A stretch of 64,000 nt of DNA, from the NCBI GenBank assembly GCA_016722655.1, contig JADKIR010000005.1:1178001-1242000 (forward strand), read 5' to 3'. Positions 54,362 to 63,466 of the stretch are shown here, piece after piece. Source of the DNA: Cytophagaceae bacterium. GTDB taxonomy: Bacteria > Bacteroidota > Bacteroidia > Cytophagales > Spirosomataceae. Position numbers and translations under genes: made by a program. Under the pieces are notes generated by a model. The model was not told the DNA's origin and did no database searches. It was given only the letters and a program-made list of their open reading frames with translations. Position 1 is the first letter of the stretch, and each line of letters opens with the position of its first letter.

Positions 54362-55351
54362 TCAACACCCCTCATTCTTAGCAATTGCATAAATCACTTT
54401 TCCTGAAACGGTGAGATTGAATACTTTATCATCCACTGTCGGATGGAGTAGTTCCCAGTGTTTTCCTTTATCAGAAGATCTGTAGATGCCTTTGGGGTGA
54501 CCGCAATAAAAATAATTGCCTGCCTGTATCACATTCGCAATGTTAGCATGCGGAGGAAGTCCGGCATCAATGGCCTGCCAGGTTTTTCCGTCATCTTTTG
54601 AAGTTCTCACCCTTCGGGTCTTTGAAGTGGTGTTATATGTAATACCCACAAATCCATCTTTTATACGGGCAAGATAAATACCTACCCCACCCTCACTTAC
54701 AGCTTTTTTCCAACTTACCCCATTATCTGTTGAACGGATGATTCCTTCCTGACTGGTAGCCAATAGCACCCCATTGGTCTCCTGAATATTCCCCATAGAA
54801 CCTTTATGCACTTTTTTCCAGGTCTTTCCACCATCTGAAGACCTGAAGAGTCCATTATCCCCGGCAATCATAAAGACGCCACTTTTTAATTCGGTTAAAT
54901 TTCCGGGATTTTCATCAATAGGAAGGTTTTTGAAAACAGGTGACCATGTATTTGTTCCTGGATTTTTCTTCGAAATCTTTCCATTGTAGGCAACTGCATA
55001 CATTCCCGACTTACACATTGAAATTTCACCATGTATTTTGAGTGCAGGGTCTTTTTCCCAGGCAGGAGACAATGAATTTGAATTTCTAGTATACATTTCA
55101 TCTTTTGAGTGTATGTAAAGCTTATTACTGTTTGTTAAAAATTCAGGGTCCTCCATGTGTGCGGGCAAGCCATTGCTGATATCCTGCCAGGTTTTGCCAT
55201 AGTCAAGTGACTGAAAAATCACATTACTTCCACCAAAATCGCTACTTTTGAGAAACTGAGGCATGGGTTTTAAGAAAGGATTCTCGGAAACCGGAAACAG
55301 AAAAACTAAAATTTGAAAAATGACTAAAAAAGATACTTTCAAAATATTCAT
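54362..55351 (-). CDS. Secreted Asp-box (BNR/YCF48-like) repeat protein
   Basis: This 329-residue protein has an N-terminal hydrophobic segment (KVSFLVIFQILVFLFPV). At least five Asp-box repeats of the S-x-D-x-G-x-T/S-W type follow: SLDYGKTW, SSDGGKTW, STDNGVSW, SKDDGKTW and SSDKGKHW. They would fold as a beta propeller, as in sialidases and photosystem assembly factor YCF48-like proteins. No catalytic set of a sialidase is obvious. It is transcribed opposite to its neighbours. Confidence 0.8.
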   Translation of the reverse strand: MNILKVSFLVIFQILVFLFPVSENPFLKPMPQFLKSSDFGGSNVIFQSLDYGKTWQDISNGLPAHMEDPEFLTNSNKLYIHSKDEMYTRNSNSLSPAWEKDPALKIHGEISMCKSGMYAVAYNGKISKKNPGTNTWSPVFKNLPIDENPGNLTELKSGVFMIAGDNGLFRSSDGGKTWKKVHKGSMGNIQETNGVLLATSQEGIIRSTDNGVSWKKAVSEGGVGIYLARIKDGFVGITYNTTSKTRRVRTSKDDGKTWQAIDAGLPPHANIANVIQAGNYFYCGHPKGIYRSSDKGKHWELLHPTVDDKVFNLTVSGKVIYAIAKNEGC

Positions 55352-55948
55352 TGCAAAAAATGGTTTCGTGAAATAATAGGGTAAAAGTATGTTGATAAAA
55401 TTTTAGGGAATTATTAATTATGTAAAAATGTGTAAAGGAATTGTAAAATAATAAATGTAATACTTTTTACCCGGGAGTTCCAATGATTTGAAAAAAGTCT
55501 CCGGAATTCTAAAACTGCGATAAACCGACATAAAAAATGTTAACATTTTCAGAAGAATTTGTACTTAAATATCGAATTTGAAAACTTTCTATCAAAAGAA
55601 TACCACCTAATCGGATTGATGCTTATATATTATTAAATTTCATATCCGGAAGCCATATTTTGTGAATTGCCGGTAATTAAGATGTGTTTTTTTCAGTATT
55701 CCTTCTACAATAATTTTTCTGGTGATTTTACTTTTCACCAAAAAAACAATTGCCTTCCAGCTTTTCGAAACCTAAAATTTCCTTTAAATTTTCGCAGTCC
55801 AAATTATTATCATCTAGGGGGTTTTATTTTCTTAAAAATTGGAAAACTAACTTTTCTAAATAAAGCAAAATACTTCAGAAAAATCCATATAAACAGATTG
55901 TTTAACGCATTGAGATTGTTGATCTTTTGAAATAAATCATATATTGTA
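55352..55948. other. Intergenic region between the Asp-box gene and the second sulP
   Basis: About 600 bases with no convincing coding sequence. A frame at 55667-55930 (+) encodes an unusual phenylalanine-rich chain with no recognisable family and is probably spurious. No clear promoter or terminator could be fixed. Confidence 0.5.
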
Positions 55949-57502
55949 ATGAGCCGTAAATCAAAATACTACTTTTTATCCTTTATAAAACACGATTTCA
56001 AGTCAAGTATTACCGTTTTTTTTGTTGCATTACCTCTTAGTTTAGGTGTAGCACTTGCTTCTGATGTACCCTTGATCTCAGGATTAATTGCTGCTGTAAT
56101 CGGGGGTATCGTGGTGTCAATTTTCAGTGGTTCACACATGAGTGTAAGTGGTGCTGCAGCCGGACTTACTGCTATCTGTGCCCAGGCCATTGCCGATCTC
56201 GGAAGTCTGGAGTTTTTCTTTTGGGCTGTAAGCATTGCAGGGGTATTCCAAATATTATTGGGGCTATTTAAGATTGGCGGCTTCACTCACCTGGTACCCT
56301 CGGCGGTAATCAAAGGGATGCTGTCGGCAATCGGTATCCTGCTGATTTCAAAGCAGATACCCACCGTTCTCGGTTACAACAAACCTGATTTTTGGAACGA
56401 CACCCTTTTTAACCTATTGACGCTCAACCACATTTTTGGCACTTTGCAGTCATTTGCATTAAGTATTTCGCCCGGAATTATTATAATTTCAATTTTTACT
56501 TATGCCCTGTTTTGGGTTTTAGAGAAATATTTTGAAGCTCTGACCAAGATTTTCCCTACTACATTTCTGGTAGTAACCCTATCGAGTGGATTTGCCTGGA
56601 TCTTGTTTTTGCTTTTTCCCGACCGACTCAGTATCGACGCTTCACATTTTGTAAATATTCCCACTGATACATTCAAAGATTTCAAGCTAAATTTATTTAA
56701 TGCCAATATTTTAAACAGCAATATCTGGAGAAGTGCCGTTGTGATAGGTTTTGTTGCTTCTTTAGAAACCCTCTTAAGTCTTGAGGCGGTGGACAAAATG
56801 GACCCGCATCACAAGATTTCTCCCCAAAACAAGGAACTGTTTGCACAAGGTATCGGAAATTTCTTCAGTGGCATTTTGGGTGGACTACCGGTTACCTCCG
56901 TGATTGTAAGAAGCAGTGCCAATATACAAGCCGGTGCCCGGACCAAAACCTCTGCTATCATGCATGGGGTATGGATTCTTCTTGCCATAACCCTGGCTTT
57001 GCCAATAATAAATAAAATCCCTTATGCGATTCTTGGGGTAATCCTGATCAGAACGGGTTATAAACTCGCCAACCCAAAAATGATTATGGCTTTGGCGAAA
57101 CAGGGACGTGAGCAACTCCTTCCTTTTGTGTTTACAGTTGGCTCTATTTTGTTTACTGATTTGCTCATTGGTGTGGTGATTGGCTTTGTGTATTCTATCT
57201 TTTTTATCATCAAACATACTTACAGGGCAGGTTATACATATCATGTCAATCAGACGGGTCATAATCCCCACTATGTAATTGACCTGGCCAACAATGTGAG
57301 TTTTTTAAACAAGAAAAAGATAATGGAGCTGCTGGATCAAATTCCCGAATATGCCATCGTAGAAATCAATGGAGAGGATTCGGTGTATATTGATTATGAC
57401 ATACTGGAAATCATTGAAGAATACAAACAAAAAGCTCACATTAAACATATTGAGCTTAGAATGAAAGGAATCTCCAAAGTTTCGGTTTTGAGGCATCATT
57501 GA
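55949..57502 (+). CDS. Second SulP-family anion transporter
   Basis: This 517-residue SulP transporter starts HDFKSSITVFFVALPLSLGVALASDVP and has about 11-12 TM helices. It ends in a short STAS-like domain (YAIVEINGEDSVYIDYDILEIIEEY). It is clearly a paralogue of the protein encoded at 51692-53281, with the same GSHMSVSGAAAGLTAI and PVTSVIVRSSANIQAGART core segments. The substrate is probably an anion such as bicarbonate or sulfate. A Crp/Fnr regulator follows on the same strand. Confidence 0.87.
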   Translation: MSRKSKYYFLSFIKHDFKSSITVFFVALPLSLGVALASDVPLISGLIAAVIGGIVVSIFSGSHMSVSGAAAGLTAICAQAIADLGSLEFFFWAVSIAGVFQILLGLFKIGGFTHLVPSAVIKGMLSAIGILLISKQIPTVLGYNKPDFWNDTLFNLLTLNHIFGTLQSFALSISPGIIIISIFTYALFWVLEKYFEALTKIFPTTFLVVTLSSGFAWILFLLFPDRLSIDASHFVNIPTDTFKDFKLNLFNANILNSNIWRSAVVIGFVASLETLLSLEAVDKMDPHHKISPQNKELFAQGIGNFFSGILGGLPVTSVIVRSSANIQAGARTKTSAIMHGVWILLAITLALPIINKIPYAILGVILIRTGYKLANPKMIMALAKQGREQLLPFVFTVGSILFTDLLIGVVIGFVYSIFFIIKHTYRAGYTYHVNQTGHNPHYVIDLANNVSFLNKKKIMELLDQIPEYAIVEINGEDSVYIDYDILEIIEEYKQKAHIKHIELRMKGISKVSVLRHH

Positions 57503-57528
57503 GGAGGAATTATAAACTCAAAGAATAA

Positions 57529-57558
57529 TTGCGTTCATTTACATTCTCCATAGTTTTG
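57529..57558 (+). promoter_or_regulatory. Promoter of the Crp/Fnr regulator gene
   Basis: TTG (57529-57531), a 19-base spacer and TAGTTTTG (57551-57558) match the Bacteroidota promoter. It gives the regulator its own transcript, separate from the sulP gene. Confidence 0.65.
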
Positions 57559-57600
57559 TGTTTTTAAAGAAAAATCGCATTAATTTTATATCCAATTGTC

Positions 57601-58173
57601 ATGCTGGATATGAAAGCCCTTTTCGCTCATTTTGATACCTTTTTAAAGCTTTCGGATAATGCCGCTGAAGAATTGGAATCTATTACAATTCTTCAGTCTT
57701 TAAAGAAAAATGAAATTTTGCAGGATATAGGGCACACCTGCCGTACTATTTATTTTATTAAAAAAGGCCTTGCCCGCATATATTATTACAAAGATGGCAA
57801 TGACATCACCGAACATTTTGCTTTTGAAAATGAAATTGTAGTGAGGGTAGAGAGCCTTTTTCGTGGAAATCCATCTTCAAAAGGGATTCAAATGCTGGAG
57901 GATTCTGAAGTCATGGCCATCAATGCTACGCAATTGTTCAAACTTTATGACAAATATCCCGACATTGAACGGCTTTTTAGGTTAATATTTGAAAATGAGC
58001 ATATTAAAACACTCCAAAGACTCGAAAGCCTGCAGTTTCATAATGCCACCGAACGTTATGCTGAGCTTTCAAAAAAACCTGAAACACTACAAAGAATTCC
58101 TCTAAAACATATCGCTTCCTATCTGGGAATCACACAGGTAAGCCTGAGCAGAATCAGGGCTACAGTCAAATGA
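57601..58173 (+). CDS. Crp/Fnr-family transcriptional regulator
   Basis: This 190-residue protein has a cyclic-nucleotide-binding-like domain (DIGHTCRTIYFIKKGLARIYYYKDG) in the first two thirds and a C-terminal helix-turn-helix (PLKHIASYLGITQVSLSRIRATV). No Fnr-type cysteine cluster is seen. It is of the short Bacteroidota Crp type. Control of the nearby sulP/dab genes is possible but not shown. Confidence 0.86.
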   Translation: MLDMKALFAHFDTFLKLSDNAAEELESITILQSLKKNEILQDIGHTCRTIYFIKKGLARIYYYKDGNDITEHFAFENEIVVRVESLFRGNPSSKGIQMLEDSEVMAINATQLFKLYDKYPDIERLFRLIFENEHIKTLQRLESLQFHNATERYAELSKKPETLQRIPLKHIASYLGITQVSLSRIRATVK

Positions 58174-58299
58174 TTATTTAGGTTCATTTCGTGTTAAGAA
58201 AAGTGTATAATAAATAAGAATCTAGGTAATGTAACATTATTGAAATTAATTGTTCTAAGTTTTAAAGTCAATTAAAAACGATAATATTAGATTTGCTTT

Positions 58300-60723
58300 A
58301 TGAGACAGAAAAATTTCCTCTTATTTCTTATTCTTTTTATTGCATTTCAATTTGTGGCGTGTAATCATGAACAGGAACCTAAATTTCGAATTTTGTTCCT
58401 TCAATGTTGTCATGACGAATGGAGGGATGTAATGAATAGCGAAATGAAGAGAGAACTTGCCTTTCATCCTGAAATAGAGATGGAGATAATAGAAGCCTAT
58501 AGCTTTACTGATAAACAGGTAGAACAATTAAAGGAATTAGTTGACAAGAAATTCGACTTACTAATAATAACACCGAATGAAGCTAAACCACTTACCTCAG
58601 CGATTGAAGAAATTTACAAGTCTGGGATTCCTGTAATACTTGTAGATAGAAAAACTGACTCCAACAATTATACAGCATTTATTGGTGCTGATAATTATGA
58701 AATTGGAGAAACTGCAGGAAGATATATTGCAAGTAAATTTGGAGGAAATGGAAATATTTTAGAGGTTCAACTTGAGATGACATCTTCTCCTGCCATTGAA
58801 AGAAACAAGGGATTCATAGATGCAATTTCGGCCTCAAACAATCTAAAAATAGTCAATTCAATTGAAGTAAGAAATGGGATAGAAATTCTTGACACAGAAT
58901 TACCCAAAATACTAAAAAAATACCCGGAAACGAATATTGTTTTTGCACACACAGATTTTCTTGCATTCTCAGCTTATAAAGTTGCCAAAAAAGCTGGAAA
59001 AACTAAGGATTTATTTTTTGTAGGTATAGATGCAATACCCGTAAATAAAGGGATGCGAGATGTTAAAAACGGAACATTGAATGCTACTTTACTTTATCCA
59101 ACCGGCGGGGCTGAAGCTATTCAAACTGCAGTAAAAATACTAAATAAACAACCCTACAATAAAGACAATAAGCTTTTAACAAATGTAATTAATTCAGAAA
59201 ACGTAGATATAATGCTCTCTCAAATTCAAAAAATAAAAGAGCAACAGGTTGAAATAGAGCGAGAAATTGTAAAAATTAATGATCTAAATAGGACATATTC
59301 TTCTCAGCGAAACAGACTTTATTTTATAAGTGCTTTGCTAACTATTGTGATAATATTGGGAGTCTTTTTATTTTTCCTTTTGCAAGAGAAACAACGCTCT
59401 AATAAAACATTGGAAGAAAGGAACAAAGCCATACTTGAACAAAAAAATGAAATAGAAAAAGTTTCAAAACTTGCTAGTAAAGCTACTGAAGATAAAATGC
59501 GGTTTTACTCTTATATTTCCCATGAATTTAAAACCCCACTTAGCTTAATTTTAACACCAACAGAAGATTTAATTCAAAGAAATAGTTCTGATAAAAGGGA
59601 AATTACTTCAACATTAAAATTAATTTATAAAAATGCAAATCGCCTGTTAGGATTAGTGGACCAATTACTTGAAATGAGGAAGTTGGATGCGGGGAAAATG
59701 GAAATTGAATTGAGTAACCAGGATTTGGTCGGTTTTATTAGAGAAATCGTTGACGATTTTAAAGTAAAAGCCAAACAAAAACAAATTGATTTGCAATTTT
59801 CAACTCCTTTTAAAGAATTAACGGCATTCTTTGACCCTCAAAAATTGGATAAAGTATTGTTCAATATTGTTTCTAATGCTTTTAAATATACACTGGAAGG
59901 CGGTCTTATTCATATTTCAATTTTGAAAAATATTGATAAAATTGAGATAAACATTGCTGATAATGGCATTGGGATGAATGAAGAAGATAAAGAACACGCC
60001 TTTGACTTATTTTACAGAGGAAACAAAAATATTTCATTAGGAACAGGATTAGGCTTAGCACTATCACACGAGTTTATTTCGCTGCATGGAGGAGAAATCA
60101 ATCTTACTTCTGAAAAAGGGAAAGGAACTACATTTAAGATAATACTTCCCGTTATTGAAAGCGATCAGAATTTGTTTGGAAAAAATACATTTATTGAACA
60201 AAAAATAAATAAAGAATTTGAAGAAACTGAAACTATAATCCAACCAAATAAGCCAAATCAATCTTTTGAAAACACACTAATTCTTATTGAAGATAATCAT
60301 GATTTAAACAATTTTTTAACAAAAAAACTTGAAACGACATATACAGTGGTTGCAAATGATAATGCAGAAAAAGGATGGGAAGAAATATTATCTTACATTC
60401 CTGATGTTATTATTTGTGATGTAATGTTGCCTGGTATGGATGGTTTCACTTTAACTCAAAAAGTAAAAGCTGATTTCAGAACCTCACATATCCCCGTTAT
60501 TTTATTGACAGCAAAAAGTCAAATTGAAAGCCAAATTGAAGGGACAAAAGCCGGAGCAGACGCATATATAATGAAACCATTTAACCAGCAGCTATTAGAA
60601 GAAAAAATAAAAAGTTTAATTGAAAATCGGGATAGAATGAGGAAACGGTTTTCTAATGAAGTATTAACTCCGAATCATTTACAAAAAGGCGAACGAAGGT
60701 TTTTATATGAGTTGAAGCTTTAA
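58300..60723 (+). CDS. Hybrid two-component regulator (periplasmic sugar-binding domain, kinase, receiver), C-terminus lost
   Basis: This 807-residue chain has a lipobox-like FVAC near residue 21 and a type I periplasmic-binding (LacI-like sugar sensor) domain at about 30-300 (VILVDRKTDSNNYTAFIGADN). A TM helix lies at about 341-364. A histidine kinase follows, with His408 in YISHEFKTPLS, NIVSNAFKYT and GTGLGLAL. The receiver domain has Asp707 in IICDVMLPGMDG and Lys759. The AraC DNA-binding domain is missing because the frame ends at 60723. The B. thetaiotaomicron fructose sensor BT1754 has the same domain order, and a fructokinase lies downstream here. Confidence 0.88.
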   Translation: MRQKNFLLFLILFIAFQFVACNHEQEPKFRILFLQCCHDEWRDVMNSEMKRELAFHPEIEMEIIEAYSFTDKQVEQLKELVDKKFDLLIITPNEAKPLTSAIEEIYKSGIPVILVDRKTDSNNYTAFIGADNYEIGETAGRYIASKFGGNGNILEVQLEMTSSPAIERNKGFIDAISASNNLKIVNSIEVRNGIEILDTELPKILKKYPETNIVFAHTDFLAFSAYKVAKKAGKTKDLFFVGIDAIPVNKGMRDVKNGTLNATLLYPTGGAEAIQTAVKILNKQPYNKDNKLLTNVINSENVDIMLSQIQKIKEQQVEIEREIVKINDLNRTYSSQRNRLYFISALLTIVIILGVFLFFLLQEKQRSNKTLEERNKAILEQKNEIEKVSKLASKATEDKMRFYSYISHEFKTPLSLILTPTEDLIQRNSSDKREITSTLKLIYKNANRLLGLVDQLLEMRKLDAGKMEIELSNQDLVGFIREIVDDFKVKAKQKQIDLQFSTPFKELTAFFDPQKLDKVLFNIVSNAFKYTLEGGLIHISILKNIDKIEINIADNGIGMNEEDKEHAFDLFYRGNKNISLGTGLGLALSHEFISLHGGEINLTSEKGKGTTFKIILPVIESDQNLFGKNTFIEQKINKEFEETETIIQPNKPNQSFENTLILIEDNHDLNNFLTKKLETTYTVVANDNAEKGWEEILSYIPDVIICDVMLPGMDGFTLTQKVKADFRTSHIPVILLTAKSQIESQIEGTKAGADAYIMKPFNQQLLEEKIKSLIENRDRMRKRFSNEVLTPNHLQKGERRFLYELKL

Positions 60724-61013
60724 TTGATAAGAACATTAAAGATAGCACACTTTCGGTTGAAAAATTAAGTCAGGAGCTGGGTATGTCCAGAGTTCAGTTA
60801 TTTAGAAAAATTTCAGCATTAACAAATAAAAATGTTGCAGATTATATTGGGGAATATAAGCTTCAAAAAGCAAAAATTTTATTAAAGGAACAAGAACTTA
60901 ACATTGCTGAAATTGCTTATGAATTAGGCTTTAATTCACCCAGCTATTTCACAACATTCTTTAAACAAAAAACTAACCAAACTCCTACGGAATGGAAAAA
61001 TTCCAATGGGTAA
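60711..61013 (+). pseudogene. Frame-shifted AraC domain of the hybrid regulator
   Basis: The frame encodes KNIKDSTLSVEKLSQELGMS, then an AraC helix-turn-helix pair (LQKAKILLKEQELNIAEIAYELGFNSPSYF, KKTNQTPTEW). It continues the upstream protein: one extra G after AAG at 60715-60717 would give AAG-GCT-TTA and join ELK with ALIDKNIKDS. It is a one-base deletion in this sequence, or a sequencing error. The nearest ATG (60783) leaves only the C-terminal 76 residues, which are unlikely to be a stand-alone gene. Confidence 0.82.
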
Positions 61014-61166
61014 CAATAGTGAAATAATTTGTTACAAAATTATAATTATTTCAAATTGTTAAGGTTGTTTTATTACTTAAAATATTAATCTATAGCAACT
61101 TATACAATTGAATCAAAATTGATAGTATTTGATTCAATACTGATGTTTTCCCCGATATTATTAAAA

Positions 61167-61174
61167 TAATTTTG
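61167..61174 (+). promoter_or_regulatory. Candidate -7 element of the sugar porter gene
   Basis: TAATTTTG lies 28 bases before the porter ATG. A clean -33 element was not found. Confidence 0.4.
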
Positions 61175-61202
61175 GCTCATCAAAAACTTTACAAAGTTTA
61201 CA

Positions 61203-62519
61203 ATGAATCAAAATTTAAAGATTTTTTTCTGGTCTTTATCAGCAGCCCTGGGAGGTTTTCTATTTGGTTTCGATACGGCAGTAATATCTGGAGTTGAGCA
61301 AACACTTCAAAAGCTATGGAACCTAAATGCTTTTGAGCATGGAATTACTGTTTCTATCGCTTTGATCGGAACCGTAATTGGGTCTATAATAGGCGGATTT
61401 CCAGCTGATAAATTTGGACGAAAAATCTCACTTTTAATTATTGCCTTACTTTATTTAATTTCTTCAATAGGCACAGCCTATGCTGTTGACTGGCCAATTT
61501 TTTTAATTTTCAGATTTTTTGGTGGCCTTGGAGTAGGAGTATCTTCTGTTGTAGCTCCCTTATATATATCCGAAATTGCACCAGCACAAAAACGAGGCAG
61601 ATTGGTCGCTATGTTCCAATTCAATATTGTTTTTGGTATCCTCATGGCCTATTTATCAAATTTTCTACTTTCCGGAATTGGTGAAAATGCCTGGAGATGG
61701 ATGTTGGGTGTTCAGGCTTTCCCTTCATTGATTTTTATTATAACAGTATTTTTTATTCCCGAGAGTCCCAGATGGTTGATTTTGAAAAGAGGAGATATCT
61801 CCACTGCCAGAACTATTTTAAATACAATTGATGGTGAATCTGCTGAAAAAATAATTGAATCTATAAAAAATACAAAGTCAAAAGTACATGTCAACTTGTT
61901 TCAAAAAGCATATAGTAAACCAATTATGCTGGCTGTTTTATTTGCGGTGTTTAATCAAGTTTCCGGAATAAATGCTATTATTTATTTTGCCCCAAGGATC
62001 TTTGAAATGGCTGGAATAGGGAAAGATTCAGCGTTACTATCTTCAGCAGGAATTGGCCTGATCAACTTAGTTTCTACATTATTAGGGATTTCTCTAATTG
62101 ATAAATTTGGCCGTAAAATATTAATGATTGTTGGATCGTGCGGTCTAATACTTACGCTAATTCTGGTAGCACAAGCCTTTTATACAAAAAATATGGGCAT
62201 GAATGTTCCTTTCTACCTGTTCGCTTACATAACATTTTTTGCTTTTTCACAAGGTGCAGTTATCTGGGTATTTATTTCAGAAATATTTCCTAATGAAGTG
62301 AGGGCAAACGGGCAGGCATTAGGAAGTTTTACCCATTGGCTTATGGCATCAATCATCACTTTTACTTTTCCATATATAGCCGAAACCTTCGGTGGAGGTA
62401 TAGTATTCAGCTTTTTTGCTTTTATGATGGTGCTTCAATTAGTTTTTGCTTTGAAAATAATGCCCGAAACTAAAGGAAAAACGCTTGAAAATATGGAACA
62501 AATAATCATTGCTCACTAA
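61203..62519 (+). CDS. MFS sugar porter family transporter
   Basis: This 438-residue protein has 12 TM helices and the sugar-porter marks: FGFDTAVISG, DKFGRKISL, PESPRWLILKRGD, QVSGINAIIYFAP, DKFGRKILM and PETKGKTLENM. It is the kind of inner-membrane symporter that brings monosaccharides into the cytoplasm. The adjacent kinase gene overlaps the next start closely (4-base gap), and the receptor gene follows. This supports a fructose or similar sugar substrate. Confidence 0.9.
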   Translation: MNQNLKIFFWSLSAALGGFLFGFDTAVISGVEQTLQKLWNLNAFEHGITVSIALIGTVIGSIIGGFPADKFGRKISLLIIALLYLISSIGTAYAVDWPIFLIFRFFGGLGVGVSSVVAPLYISEIAPAQKRGRLVAMFQFNIVFGILMAYLSNFLLSGIGENAWRWMLGVQAFPSLIFIITVFFIPESPRWLILKRGDISTARTILNTIDGESAEKIIESIKNTKSKVHVNLFQKAYSKPIMLAVLFAVFNQVSGINAIIYFAPRIFEMAGIGKDSALLSSAGIGLINLVSTLLGISLIDKFGRKILMIVGSCGLILTLILVAQAFYTKNMGMNVPFYLFAYITFFAFSQGAVIWVFISEIFPNEVRANGQALGSFTHWLMASIITFTFPYIAETFGGGIVFSFFAFMMVLQLVFALKIMPETKGKTLENMEQIIIAH

Positions 62520-62523
62520 GGAT

Positions 62524-63429
62524 ATGGAAAATAAAGAAATAGTCTGTTTTGGAGAGATGTTGTGGGATATGTTACCTGCTGGAAAAATGCCTGGAGGTGC
62601 TCCAATGAATGTTGCGATTCATTTAAAGAATTTTGGCAATAATGTGAATTTGATTAGCAAGGTAGGAAATGATGATATGGGAATTGAACTGTTGGAATTT
62701 GTTGAAAGTTGCGGCCTGCCCACTCATTTTATTCAAAAAAGTGAAACACATTTGACCGGCATTGTAAAGGTTAATCTTGATAATAAAAATAGTGTTACTT
62801 ATAAGATTGTTGAGCCGGTTGCCTGGGATTATATAGAATTGACTGAAGATGCCCTGGAAATAGCCAGCAAAGCAGATTGTTTGATTTTTGGAAGTCTGGC
62901 AGCCCGATCGGCCATTACTTTTAATTCATTAAAAGAATTGTTAAACGTTTCAAAATATCGTGTTTTTGATATCAATCTCAGAAAGCCATTTTTTGAAAAG
63001 AGTAATATCAGGTTCTTGCTGGAAAATACTGATTTGCTCAAACTTAATGAGGATGAATTAGAAATTGTTACAGGATGGTTTGACAAAACTGGCACACAAC
63101 AAGATAAAATTGAAGGTATCTCTGAGCTCTTTGGTGTAAAGACAATTTGTGTTACACTTGGTGAGCGAGGTGCAGTTTTGTACCATAATAACCAGTTTTT
63201 CTTCAGTGAAGGATTCCCTGTTGAGGTAAAAGATACAATTGGTAGCGGTGACTCCTTTTTAGCATCATTCATTTCCAATTTTCTTCGAAACGAACCAATT
63301 CAGGATGCTTTGACCAAAGCTTGTGCCACTGGAGCAATGGTTGCTCAGCAAGACGGAGCAACACCAAAAGTTAATGAACAGGATGTTCAGTATTTTATAA
63401 ATAAAAGACTCAAAATGAGCGAATTATAA
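62524..63429 (+). CDS. PfkB-family carbohydrate kinase (fructokinase-like)
   Basis: This 301-residue kinase shows GEMLWDMLPAGKMPGGAPMNVAIHLKNFG at the start and the catalytic DTIGSGDSFLASF near residue 240. The order and the sugar porter before it fit a fructokinase. Ribose or other sugars cannot be ruled out. I use the ATG at 62524, 4 bases after the porter stop, rather than the earlier TTG at 62509. Confidence 0.86.
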   Translation: MENKEIVCFGEMLWDMLPAGKMPGGAPMNVAIHLKNFGNNVNLISKVGNDDMGIELLEFVESCGLPTHFIQKSETHLTGIVKVNLDNKNSVTYKIVEPVAWDYIELTEDALEIASKADCLIFGSLAARSAITFNSLKELLNVSKYRVFDINLRKPFFEKSNIRFLLENTDLLKLNEDELEIVTGWFDKTGTQQDKIEGISELFGVKTICVTLGERGAVLYHNNQFFFSEGFPVEVKDTIGSGDSFLASFISNFLRNEPIQDALTKACATGAMVAQQDGATPKVNEQDVQYFINKRLKMSEL

Positions 63430-63466
63430 TTAATTATTTAAAAATGTATAACTAAAACTTAACAGA

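Noticed and set aside
55667..55930. 87-residue plus-strand frame in the gap before the second sulP
   Set aside because: It has unusual Phe-rich composition, no family resemblance and no promoter or spacing support, so it is probably chance in AT-rich DNA.
58288..58295. TAGATTTG as promoter of the hybrid regulator
   Set aside because: It matches the -7 consensus but lies only 5 bases before the start codon and has no -33 element.
60700..60730. Programmed -1 ribosomal frameshift in the hybrid regulator
   Set aside because: There is no X-XXY-YYZ slippery heptamer or stem-loop at the junction. A simple missing G explains the break better.
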